From: Bacteroides caecigallinarum
GTDB lineage: Bacteria; Bacteroidota; Bacteroidia; Bacteroidales; Bacteroidaceae
Assembly: GCF_021531075.1 (NCBI RefSeq)
Contig: NZ_JADYTJ010000010.1
Coordinates: 1-64,000, forward strand
Direction of reading: 5' to 3'
Length of the DNA: 64,000 nucleotides
Positions 43,004 through 50,910 of the stretch are shown here, one piece after another. How positions within the stretch are numbered: position 1 is the stretch's first letter; every line of letters starts with the position of its first letter. The notes under the pieces are model-generated. The model searched no databases. It had not been told where the DNA came from and saw only the letters and a program-made list of their open reading frames with translations. The translations under genes and the position numbers were made by a program.

Positions 43004-44278
43004 TCATTTTTTCCCGAAGCTCTTGTCTATTTTCAGTAGCGAGGTTACCCAGAATGTGGCAGCCGTACATACCATAATCCATATGAAGAACATACGGTAT
43101 CCCATCATTTCCTGCAGCCATCCGGCTATCATTCCAGGCAGCATCATACCCAGTGCCATGAATGCAGTACATATTGCGTAATGTGCAGTTTTGCTTTCTC
43201 CCTGCGAGAAATAAATCATGTAAAGCATATATGCTGTAAAACCAAAACCATAACCGAATTGTTCGATGAAAACACATAAATTTATAACCGCCAGACTGCT
43301 GTGCTGGAAGAAACTAAGATACACATAAACTATGTCGGGCAGTGATATAGCCCATACCATAGGCCAGAGCCATTTTTTCAGTCCGTGACGTGAAACAGCT
43401 ATACCTCCAAGAATACCACCTATAGTGAGTCCTATCACTCCCACGGTGCCTTGTGTGAAACCTATCTGTTCTGTAGTCATTCCCATACCGCCTTTTTCCA
43501 ATGGGTCAAGGAGGAATGGAATACCCATTTTGGCCAGTTGGGCTTCGGGCAGACGGTAAAGGAGCATGAAAAGGATAGCCGTAACTGCCTGTTTCTTTTT
43601 GAAGAACGAGCGGAATGTACCTATGAATGACGACAGAATACCCTCTGAATTGCTGTTACTTATTTTTATGTCTGATGATGGGCGGGGTAGGATATATCTG
43701 TGGTAAAGCCACAGGCCTATGAACAGTCCAGACAGGATATAGAAAGTAATGCTCCATGCTCGGCTGATATTTCCACTGCTGCTTTCCAGATAACCAGCAA
43801 GCATGATAAGTCCGCCTTGTCCGGTTATTGTGGCAAGACGATAGAAGGTACTCCTTATTCCTACAAACAGTGCCTGCTCGTGTTGCGAAAGTCCTATCAT
43901 ATAGAATCCGTCAGCTGCTATATCGTGAGTGGCGGAGCTGAATGCCATCAGCCAGAATATTGCTAGAGTGGTTTGCAGAAATGAATCTGTAGGAATAGTG
44001 AAAGCTATTCCTGCCAGTCCTGCACCTATCAGCAATTGCATTGAGGTAATCCAGTAGCGTTTGGTTTTTATGATGTCAATGAATGGACTCCATAGCGGCT
44101 TGATAACCCACGGAAGATTCAGCCAACTGGTGTATAGAGCTACTTCGGTGTTCGAAATTCCCATTCGCTTGTACATCACTAGCGATATTATCATGACAGC
44201 TACGTAGGGTAGACCTTCGGCAAAATATAGCGAAGGGACCCATGCCCACGGTGAATGTGTTTTCAGTATTTTATTCAT
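43004..44278 (-). CDS. AmpG-like MFS transporter
   Basis: A 424-residue major-facilitator protein with twelve helices. The start SLYFAEGLPYVAVMIISLVMY and the block LYTSWLNLPWVIKPLWSPFID are the AmpG hallmarks; AmpG proteins import GlcNAc-anhydroMurNAc muropeptides for cell-wall recycling. AmpG relatives in Bacteroidetes may carry other sugars, so the substrate is inferred. It lies 61 bases after a SpoIID-domain gene on the same strand, and amino-sugar salvage genes are 10 kb away at 53.7-55.9 kb. Confidence 0.82.
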   Translation of the reverse strand: MNKILKTHSPWAWVPSLYFAEGLPYVAVMIISLVMYKRMGISNTEVALYTSWLNLPWVIKPLWSPFIDIIKTKRYWITSMQLLIGAGLAGIAFTIPTDSFLQTTLAIFWLMAFSSATHDIAADGFYMIGLSQHEQALFVGIRSTFYRLATITGQGGLIMLAGYLESSSGNISRAWSITFYILSGLFIGLWLYHRYILPRPSSDIKISNSNSEGILSSFIGTFRSFFKKKQAVTAILFMLLYRLPEAQLAKMGIPFLLDPLEKGGMGMTTEQIGFTQGTVGVIGLTIGGILGGIAVSRHGLKKWLWPMVWAISLPDIVYVYLSFFQHSSLAVINLCVFIEQFGYGFGFTAYMLYMIYFSQGESKTAHYAICTAFMALGMMLPGMIAGWLQEMMGYRMFFIWIMVCTAATFWVTSLLKIDKSFGKK

Positions 44279-44311
44279 ATTCCTTTAAACTCAAAAGGTA
44301 ACCTTTATTGT

Positions 44312-44346
44312 CTAACAACTAATAACTAACAACTAACGACTAATAC
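44312..44346 (-). repeat. Five tandem heptamers (TTAGTTG-type on the minus strand)
   Basis: On the plus strand the units read CTAACAA, CTAATAA, CTAACAA, CTAACGA and CTAATAC from 44312 to 44346. The last contains the TAG stop of the SpoIID gene (minus strand, 44340-44342). The rest of the gap to the AmpG-like gene holds a short AAAGGT-A-ACCTTT hairpin (near 44294-44306). Confidence 0.6.
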
Positions 44347-45656
44347 ACTTTCCTAATCTCTGCATCCTTGTAATAATGTAAGAGAATTTTATCATACGAA
44401 TAGCCTTTTTCGCCCATCATAGCTGCACCTATCTGGCATAAACCAACTCCGTGTCCCCAGCCGGCACCGGTAATGACAAAGTCTGACTGAACACTGTCTG
44501 AAGCTTCAGTTTTGTCTACCACAAAAGCAGAACTAAACAGATGACTTTCTGACAATGCACGGCGTATTTCCAGTTCCTTACCTATAATCACTGTACGTTT
44601 AGTCCCAACAATCTTCAGTCTTGAAATTCTTCCGGATTTACCCCTTTGTATGGTAACAAGGTCTTTTATCTCACCAAAGTCAATTCCTGTTTTTCTGTGA
44701 ATGAGTTCCGATATTTCCTTTTGCGAGTATTTCACTTGCCAACGATAGAAGTCGGTAGTTTCCTGATCATAGTTATTCAGAATCTGTTTCAGAACCTTTT
44801 CGTCATGTGTATTGCAGAACGCATCCGGCGAGGTGCGTATCCATTTTTCAGCATTTTCTTCAATACTAAGGTCAGGTAATTCATTGTTTTCAGAATCGTC
44901 AATAACCGGTTGCAGATATGGATAGTCCTTGTCTTCCCAGCAAGTATCGAATGTCTCCGATACCCCTCCACAGCATTTAGAAAATCTGGCATCGCATATT
45001 TCATTACCGTACATAAGTACCATTCCTTCAGTTTCTTTCACAGCCTTTGCTACAGACAGGTTTGTGGCTCTTGTTATTCCCTGATATCTCTGACAGTGGT
45101 CGTCGGCACATACATCGAAAAGTGTATGGTCCTCACGGTCGTACCATCTGATAATACAGTTCTCATCCTTTATGATGTTTTCTTGTAAATATTTATGTAC
45201 GCTTTTCTTATCCCTGTTTTCTATTTGTGCAAGAAGCCAGCTTCGTGATATCACTGCGTGCGATTTCAGAAATTCCACAGATGATGTGGCACTCATTTCT
45301 GAAGAAATCACACTGACCAGATAGTCTTCAACGGGCACTATGTTTATGGCTATCACATTTTTTCCGTCCGTAATAAGTTTCAGTCTGCCGATGAAAGTCT
45401 GTACTTCTTGTCTTTCCCAATGGTAGGAGATACCTATGGTTACGTTATGAAGTGTGAACGAACAGTTATTGTCTTCAGGGATAAATTCAATGCTTTCCAT
45501 TTCTTCCAAACCAAGCAAAATCTTTCCGTTCGTAGCCATAGATGCCTTCAGTATTCCTGTCTGTGCATCACCGTTCCGTGTGACATATTTACCGTTCAGA
45601 CTGAATGAAATTTCTTTCCCAGTGATTATACCTACATTTATATATGGCTTTTCCAT
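44340..45656 (-). CDS. SpoIID/LytB domain protein without signal peptide
   Basis: A 438-residue protein. The SpoIID domain is clear: [20 protein letters not shown] holds the catalytic Glu, followed by [15 protein letters not shown], and near the C-terminus [15 protein letters not shown] with the Gly/His-rich loop. SpoIID proteins are lytic transglycosylases that cleave denuded glycan strands outside the membrane. Here no signal peptide or anchor precedes the domain, so the protein may be cytoplasmic. A Cys/His-rich insert (residues about 175-235: [21 protein letters not shown]) is notable. Its start overlaps the end of the glycosyltransferase-DUF4922 gene by 19 bases. Confidence 0.85.
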   Translation of the reverse strand: MEKPYINVGIITGKEISFSLNGKYVTRNGDAQTGILKASMATNGKILLGLEEMESIEFIPEDNNCSFTLHNVTIGISYHWERQEVQTFIGRLKLITDGKNVIAINIVPVEDYLVSVISSEMSATSSVEFLKSHAVISRSWLLAQIENRDKKSVHKYLQENIIKDENCIIRWYDREDHTLFDVCADDHCQRYQGITRATNLSVAKAVKETEGMVLMYGNEICDARFSKCCGGVSETFDTCWEDKDYPYLQPVIDDSENNELPDLSIEENAEKWIRTSPDAFCNTHDEKVLKQILNNYDQETTDFYRWQVKYSQKEISELIHRKTGIDFGEIKDLVTIQRGKSGRISRLKIVGTKRTVIIGKELEIRRALSESHLFSSAFVVDKTEASDSVQSDFVITGAGWGHGVGLCQIGAAMMGEKGYSYDKILLHYYKDAEIRKVY

Positions 45657-47989
45657 AATGATACCTCTTTGTAAATTTTTTTTATGTCTGTTTCAGTGAT
45701 TTTCAGGAAATCTTCTTCTCGTGGAGTTACTATAAGTCCTGCCATATCCAGTGCTCCGGGGCTTACAAGAATCTGTTCCTTACCTTCTGCAAAATAGCAT
45801 GATGGTCTGTGTTCTTCTCTTGGGAAATATGTAGTAATAAACATTCCACTGTCGTCTCTCCACGCAAACATATTGTATCGCGGTTCTGTTTCTCCGTCAT
45901 GTGTAGTCAGAGAAGCAAGATACCTTCCAACTAATTTTGTATCAATATTCCCGGAAAAAGAAGTGAAAACCTTTATTGGGCACACATAGCCATTTACAGA
46001 GAAACTGGTAGATACATCTCCTCCATTCATTTTGACGGTTTCTTCCATAATGGCCGATTTGAATATTTCATTCCATTGGGCAATAAAAGGAATGTCGGTC
46101 TTTCTTGCAGCCTGGAAGTGAAAATGATCCGGAGCAGAAGCGCCACACTTTGCGCCATTATAGAATATGGCATAACGATGTCCGAAATAATCCTCTATTT
46201 TCTGAAGAATTTTTCCCGGCAGTTGCATATCCATCTTGTCGGCAAGTGTCTGTGGAATATGCCCGTCTGAAGATATAGTGAGATGCCCAGGCAGAATAGG
46301 ATATGGATTTATCCTGATGCTGAACTCCATGCCTGCATCGACCATAATTGAATCCTGTTCCTCCGGCTTGTTTTTCAAACATAGGAAACATGGGCGGGCA
46401 TCAATGGACGATTTGTCGATTTTGGCCAGTGTGGAGACTGCTCTAGCCGGATTGAACTGTACCTTAATATTGTTTCCATCGATATTGAAGCATCTTGTTT
46501 TTATATTTTCCAGTGCTTCATGGTTCTTGCGGCAAAGTTCCCATTTCTCGAACTGTGCAGCTATGAATCCTTCAGCTTCTTTTTCTGCCAATCCTAGTCT
46601 TCTTTTTATTTCCAAAGTACGAAGGCTGTCCTTGTACGAATTGTTCTGGTTTATTTTTTCAATACTCAAAGCTGCATCAGAGTTTCCTTCCCAGCGGCGG
46701 CAGAGATATACCACGTCGTAAATTCTTCCAATCTTGTAATTTCTGGAAAATGCCAGTCCAAGGGCATAATCTTCGCCATAGCTGGTGTTCGGCACTCTTA
46801 TTTCACGCAGCAGGGGGGTATAGAAAGCACGCGGAGCACCAAGTCCGTTAATGCGCAGAGCATTGTTGTGGCCGTTCTCGTCTGTCCATTCCTTATGATC
46901 TATCACTCCCGGAGGCAATGTCTCCAGACTGAAATTGGTCATTCTGTATGAACCTATCACCATTGCGCATTTTTCTGTGCGGAACTTGTCTACTATAGTT
47001 TGCAGTGTGCGAGGACTGCTGTATAGGTCGTCGCTGTCAAGTTGTACAGCATATCGTCCGCATTCAGGATGGTCTATACCTACGTTCCAGCATCCACCTA
47101 TTCCCAAATCGTCACGTTCAGGAATTATGTGTATTACATTTTCATTATCCCTATATTTTTCTATACATTCTGTTGTGCCGTCCGTGGAATGATTGTCTAT
47201 TATTATAATGTTGAATTTGAAATCCGTTTCCTGCTCCAGGACTGACTTTATGGCATCGTCAATTGTCTTTACTCTGTTTCTTACTGGTATAATGACCGAA
47301 GCCTCATTGACAAAATCGCCTTCTTCTGTATCTATCAGTCTGTTTCTTTGCGGAAGATAGGCACCGATTTTCCTCAGGTGATATGTAAATGCTTCTTCGC
47401 GTTCAATCTGCACGTTGCGATTACGAGGGTCGACATAATCGAACTGCTTTTCGCCGGATTTTCTCAGGTCATCTTCCACTTCGGTGTATAGAAATTCCCT
47501 TATATGAACGATTTCTGCAACTCTAGAAACAGCAAGTCTCAATGCGTAAAGGCCGGAAAATGAATATTCCTTCTGTTCCATTAAGCTTTCAGCTGCTTTT
47601 TTGAAAATGTCAGTTCTGAACATTATCAGCGAACCGAAGTCAAAATCGTCGCGCACACTTCCTGTCTGATAGTCGATGACAGGGTGGGGCATACGCGTTC
47701 CTTCCTTCATAATATAGTGGTCAGCATAAGCCATACCTGCATTCTCCGGCATCAGATAGTCTGCTATGCGTTCTATGGCTTTATATCCTAAACTAAGTGG
47801 AAATGGTTTTGTGTAGAGTAATATAAAATCCGTCTCTGTCTGTTTTGCAATCTTTATAAGTCCATCCGTCGAATTTATATTGTTGCTCTCTGTCAGGTTT
47901 ATAATATTCACCCTATTACATTCCGATATGATATGTTCATTGATATTATCATCCCCGGACACGGTAAAGAATGTTATGTCTTTGCTCAT
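45638..47989 (-). CDS. Glycosyltransferase family 2 fused to DUF4922 (HIT-like) domain
   Basis: A 783-residue cytoplasmic protein. Residues about 1-220 resemble a degenerate GT-A-type domain. Residues about 245-460 are a GT2 domain ([33 protein letters not shown]). The C-terminal ~290 residues are DUF4922 ([47 protein letters not shown]), which has the H-x-H-x-Q pattern of GalT/Ap4A-phosphorylase-type nucleotidyl enzymes. The long ATG start at 48058 is upstream of the -7 element (48023-48030) and is rejected. It shares an operon with the SpoIID protein and probably the AmpG-like transporter; a role in handling an imported sugar is inferred. Confidence 0.85.
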   Translation of the reverse strand: MSKDITFFTVSGDDNINEHIISECNRVNIINLTESNNINSTDGLIKIAKQTETDFILLYTKPFPLSLGYKAIERIADYLMPENAGMAYADHYIMKEGTRMPHPVIDYQTGSVRDDFDFGSLIMFRTDIFKKAAESLMEQKEYSFSGLYALRLAVSRVAEIVHIREFLYTEVEDDLRKSGEKQFDYVDPRNRNVQIEREEAFTYHLRKIGAYLPQRNRLIDTEEGDFVNEASVIIPVRNRVKTIDDAIKSVLEQETDFKFNIIIIDNHSTDGTTECIEKYRDNENVIHIIPERDDLGIGGCWNVGIDHPECGRYAVQLDSDDLYSSPRTLQTIVDKFRTEKCAMVIGSYRMTNFSLETLPPGVIDHKEWTDENGHNNALRINGLGAPRAFYTPLLREIRVPNTSYGEDYALGLAFSRNYKIGRIYDVVYLCRRWEGNSDAALSIEKINQNNSYKDSLRTLEIKRRLGLAEKEAEGFIAAQFEKWELCRKNHEALENIKTRCFNIDGNNIKVQFNPARAVSTLAKIDKSSIDARPCFLCLKNKPEEQDSIMVDAGMEFSIRINPYPILPGHLTISSDGHIPQTLADKMDMQLPGKILQKIEDYFGHRYAIFYNGAKCGASAPDHFHFQAARKTDIPFIAQWNEIFKSAIMEETVKMNGGDVSTSFSVNGYVCPIKVFTSFSGNIDTKLVGRYLASLTTHDGETEPRYNMFAWRDDSGMFITTYFPREEHRPSCYFAEGKEQILVSPGALDMAGLIVTPREEDFLKITETDIKKIYKEVSLWKSHI

Positions 47990-48022
47990 GATTGTTCTTT
48001 TGTTTGTTTTTACTGTTGGATG

Positions 48023-48030
48023 CAAAGATA
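48023..48030 (-). promoter_or_regulatory. -7 promoter element of the GT2-DUF4922 operon
   Basis: The minus strand reads TATCTTTG, a perfect match, 33 bases before ATG 47989. It rules out the Met at 48058 as a start if this promoter is used. Confidence 0.55.
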
Positions 48031-48090
48031 TAAAAGTAGCTGTTGCATTTGTCATCATCTGTCCGTTTTTTTATCTTCGGAAAATCTAAA

Positions 48091-48156
48091 ATAAAACGCG
48101 GGCAAGTTCAAGTCTAAATTTGCCCGTGTTTTGACTTAAACTTGCCCGCGTTTTGA
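48091..48156 (+). repeat. Three copies of a ~18-bp motif, one inverted, making a 16-bp hairpin
   Basis: AATTTGCCCGTGTTTTGA (48117-48134) and AACTTGCCCGCGTTTTGA (48139-48156) are direct copies 22 bases apart. An inverted copy ATAAAACGCGGGCAAGTT covers 48091-48108. The inverted and the last copy form perfect 16-bp arms (48093-48108 and 48139-48154) with a 30-base loop. It lies between divergent genes. Confidence 0.75.
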
Positions 48157-48202
48157 AAAGTATCTTTTTCGCCTAAATATTGTATGTTTCACGAAAAAAT
48201 AT

Positions 48203-48210
48203 TTCCTTTG
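48203..48210 (+). promoter_or_regulatory. Weak -7 element of the DUF4375 gene
   Basis: TTCCTTTG differs from TAnnTTTG at one base and lies 20 bases before the ATG. Confidence 0.35.
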
Positions 48211-48230
48211 TATCAGTAAGAATATAGTAT

Positions 48231-48740
48231 ATGGGAACAAATAAAATAACAGTGTCCGACGCAGATTTGCGCAGGGGAGCGGAGGAAGGTATGGATGCTT
48301 TTCTCAAAGTTTTTACAGATAAATATATAGAGGTTACAGGTGGTGAAATCAATGCCGAGACAATGCCTTTGCTCAATGGTTACCAGCATTCGTTGTTGGG
48401 ATATCATTTCTTTCGCGAAGAAGTGCTTGAAGGAGGGTTTGTACAACTGATACAGAACGGATATGGTTCTTACATTTTCGAAAATCCTTTTGCAAAGGCT
48501 ATGCGTATGTTCGGTGCCAAGGATTTTGCAAAACTTCTTTATGATGCAAAAGCTATTTATGATGCAAATAAGGCTGATTTGCAAAAAGAACGTACCGACG
48601 AAGAGTTTATGGCTATGTATGAGCAGTATGAGGCTTTCGATGATCTTGAGGAGCAGTTTATGGATATGGAAGAAGTGATAACTGCTACAATAGCTGAGTA
48701 TGTGGACGAACATATTGATGATTTTGCTTCTGTAGAATAA
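48231..48740 (+). CDS. DUF4375 (DMP19-like) family protein
   Basis: A soluble protein of 169 residues. The core PLLNGYQHSLLGYHFFREEVLEGGFVQLIQNGYGSYIF matches the DUF4375/DMP19 pattern (a conserved N-G-G/E-G-G-F-Q then N-G-x-G), shown here in shortened form. The second half is acidic and helical (DEEFMAMYEQYEAFDDLEEQ). DMP19 itself acts as a DNA mimic in Neisseria; the acidic surface would fit, but the function here is unknown. It is alone on its transcript, although the next promoter overlaps its last codons. Confidence 0.7.
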   Translation: MGTNKITVSDADLRRGAEEGMDAFLKVFTDKYIEVTGGEINAETMPLLNGYQHSLLGYHFFREEVLEGGFVQLIQNGYGSYIFENPFAKAMRMFGAKDFAKLLYDAKAIYDANKADLQKERTDEEFMAMYEQYEAFDDLEEQFMDMEEVITATIAEYVDEHIDDFASVE

Positions 48741-48755
48741 TTTTTTGTAGCTTTG
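48723..48755 (+). promoter_or_regulatory. Promoter of the lipoprotein gene at 48823
   Basis: TTTG (48723-48726) and TAGCTTTG (48748-48755) are separated by 21 bases. The -33 lies within the last codons of the DUF4375 gene. Confidence 0.6.
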
Positions 48756-48822
48756 TGCAGTTTTATGTGCAAATCTGTATTTTATATGTATAGTTATTAA
48801 TTTTAAAGTTAAAAAGATATTT

Positions 48823-49587
48823 ATGAAGAAGACAAAGTTTGCGGTTTTGTTTACCGCATTGATGGTTATATTGGGGTTGAGTTCTTGTTTGGGTGATCCT
48901 GATCCGTATTTCACAGGTACGGAAATAATGAAAGTAAAAGGATTTATGGGCCTCTATAGTTTTGAGAGTGCCGGAAAATATACAGTGGAACCAACAAATG
49001 CGGAGGCTATTACCAGTGAAATTAATACAGAGTTTGCTGTAGTAACATATAAATATGATACCAGAACTATAACCCAAGGTGCAAGTAGCATTCAGGGAGA
49101 AATTTTAAACCTTCTTCCTATTAACGATTTTGGGTTTACATCAGGAGAGATGGAGTCTAATGCACCGATACATACAGTAGGGGCTACGGTAAACTTTTTT
49201 GACAAAACAAACGTATTCATAAATCTTACTTATTACTATAAGGATTCATCCAATGCAGCTGATTTGAAAACAGAATTGGATAAACATCGGTTCGTCATTT
49301 ATAAAGCTACAGCAGAAGAAGACCCTGATGTAAAAGATAATACGATGGTTCTTTATCTGAATCATATAGTAGCCGATCCTGAAATTAATGATGAAAGATT
49401 AAGCGCAGGTACTGAAACGCGTCATTTTGATTTGAATTACGTATTGGGAGGTTCTGAACCGGAAACGATAATTATCAAATTTAAGTATTCTTCAAAATCT
49501 ACTATGGATGATGCTAAAGAAAGTGAAATAAGGATTAATTACAAGTCTATAATTGATCAGTATTTTGGCAATAACACGAATATATAA
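48823..49587 (+). CDS. Hypothetical lipoprotein, possibly NigD-like
   Basis: A 254-residue exported lipoprotein. The signal peptide ends in LGLSSCLGDPDP (Cys about 25). The mature protein has an N-terminal beta part (TEIMKVKGFMGLYSFESAGK) and a C-terminal beta-sandwich (TRHFDLNYVLGGSEPETIII). The layout recalls NigD-type lipoproteins of Bacteroides, but the match is too weak to be sure. It has its own promoter and terminator. Confidence 0.6.
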   Translation: MKKTKFAVLFTALMVILGLSSCLGDPDPYFTGTEIMKVKGFMGLYSFESAGKYTVEPTNAEAITSEINTEFAVVTYKYDTRTITQGASSIQGEILNLLPINDFGFTSGEMESNAPIHTVGATVNFFDKTNVFINLTYYYKDSSNAADLKTELDKHRFVIYKATAEEDPDVKDNTMVLYLNHIVADPEINDERLSAGTETRHFDLNYVLGGSEPETIIIKFKYSSKSTMDDAKESEIRINYKSIIDQYFGNNTNI

Positions 49588-49611
49588 AAATGTATAATTG
49601 TTAAAGTCGTG

Positions 49612-49658
49612 ACGGGTGGCAAACTTAAAGCTTAGAGTTTGCCACCCGTTGGTTTTTA
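49612..49658 (+). terminator. Terminator of the lipoprotein gene
   Basis: ACGGGTGGCAAACT (49612-49625) and AGTTTGCCACCCGT (49636-49649) form a perfect 14-bp stem followed by TGGTTTTT. Confidence 0.88.
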
Positions 49659-49734
49659 TTGGTATTATGCTTGTGTAACAGATTATAATAGTAAAAATCA
49701 TATCTTTAAACAGAGCATTTTCGTTCTTTTTTTA

Positions 49735-49742
49735 TAAATTTG
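49735..49742 (+). promoter_or_regulatory. -7 promoter element of the Yip1-smpB-metH group
   Basis: TAAATTTG matches TAnnTTTG. The ~85-base leader that follows can form a small stem (ATCGTC at 49751 with GACGAT at 49764). Confidence 0.45.
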
Positions 49743-49832
49743 CAGTTCGAATCGTCGTTAAGTGACGATAATCTCAGATTAAGGTATTAGTCTAAGAAAA
49801 TCAATAGATTAGAAATTTAAAACTTAGGAAAA

Positions 49833-50402
49833 TTGAATTACAAGGATTTGTTGTCAAGGACATTGTTCATACTATCATCGCCGTCGAAAGCATGGGAGCA
49901 GATTTCTGCAGAAGGCGATACAAAATCTGTTCTCCCGAATTTTGTTTATCCTTTTATAGGTTTATGTGGCGTGAGTGAGTTTATAGGAACTTTTTTCGGA
50001 AAAGAATTTATTCCGGATGTTTTTCAGGTAGCATTGACACACTGTTGCGCCGTTGCCGTTGCTTTGTTTGGAGGTTTCTTCCTGTCTTCTTATCTGATAG
50101 ACAAAATGTTGCAGAAATGGTTTGGAACAACTTTGTCAAAGGATATGGTGTCGGTATTTGTGGCATATTCCATGACAGTGAAATTTGTGTTAGACATACT
50201 TAGTAGTCTGTTGTCATTGAAACTTTTGCTTGTTATACTTCAGATATATACACTGTTTGTGGCTTTTGAAGGAACAAGACGGTTTCTTAAAATAAGTGAG
50301 GATAAGGTCACATTATTTACTTTAGTTGCTACGGTGGTAATTCTGCTGTGTCCGTCGCTTATTGAATTTGTGTTTAATAAATTGTCTGTCACTCTTCGCT
50401 GA
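49833..50402 (+). CDS. Yip1-like membrane protein, TTG start
   Basis: A 189-residue integral membrane protein with about five hydrophobic helices. The start NYKDLLSRTLFILSSPSKAWE and the later VFVAYSMTVKFVLDIL resemble the Yip1/YIP1 superfamily in bacteria. No ATG is near the N-terminus: the frame begins at TTG 49833, preceded by AGGAA at 49826-49830, so a TTG start is likely. Function unknown. smpB begins 36 bases after the stop. Confidence 0.7.
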   Translation: MNYKDLLSRTLFILSSPSKAWEQISAEGDTKSVLPNFVYPFIGLCGVSEFIGTFFGKEFIPDVFQVALTHCCAVAVALFGGFFLSSYLIDKMLQKWFGTTLSKDMVSVFVAYSMTVKFVLDILSSLLSLKLLLVILQIYTLFVAFEGTRRFLKISEDKVTLFTLVATVVILLCPSLIEFVFNKLSVTLR

Positions 50403-50438
50403 TGAAGTGGGGACACTGATTAAAAGGAAGGACTGAAT

Positions 50439-50900
50439 ATGAAGAATCAGACTAATAACAATATAAATATAAAGAACAAGCGTGCATCGTTCGATTATGA
50501 ATTTATAGATACGTATACCGCCGGAATAGTGCTTACCGGGACGGAGATAAAGTCTATCAGGCAAGGAAAGGCAAGCCTTGTGGATACTTTCTGTTTCTTT
50601 TCCAAGGGTGAACTATGGGTAAAGAATATGCATATAGCCGAGTATTTCTATGGTTCGTATAATAATCATCTGGCACGTCGCGACCGCAAACTGTTGCTCA
50701 ACAAGAAGGAACTTCGTAAGTTACAGCGTGGAATACAGGAAACGGGATTTACCATAGTCCCTACACGAATGTTTATCAACGAACGCGGACTTGCCAAAGT
50801 GGTAATAGCACTTGCCAAGGGTAAGAAACAGTATGACAAGCGCGAAACGCTTAAAGAGAAAGATGACAAGAGAATGATGGACCGTATGTTTAAGAGATAA
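50439..50900 (+). CDS. smpB: SsrA-binding protein SmpB
   Basis: A 153-residue partner of tmRNA in trans-translation, which rescues ribosomes stalled on broken mRNAs. Conserved blocks are [59 protein letters not shown], and the basic tail [12 protein letters not shown]. The tmRNA gene is not in the window. metH starts 10 bases after its stop, so the two may be co-transcribed although functionally unrelated. Confidence 0.97.
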   Translation: MKNQTNNNINIKNKRASFDYEFIDTYTAGIVLTGTEIKSIRQGKASLVDTFCFFSKGELWVKNMHIAEYFYGSYNNHLARRDRKLLLNKKELRKLQRGIQETGFTIVPTRMFINERGLAKVVIALAKGKKQYDKRETLKEKDDKRMMDRMFKR

Positions 50901-50910
50901 ACATTGCAAA

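Noticed and set aside
50901-50910. Cobalamin riboswitch upstream of metH
   Set aside because: Only ten bases separate smpB and metH and no riboswitch-like sequence is present before them.
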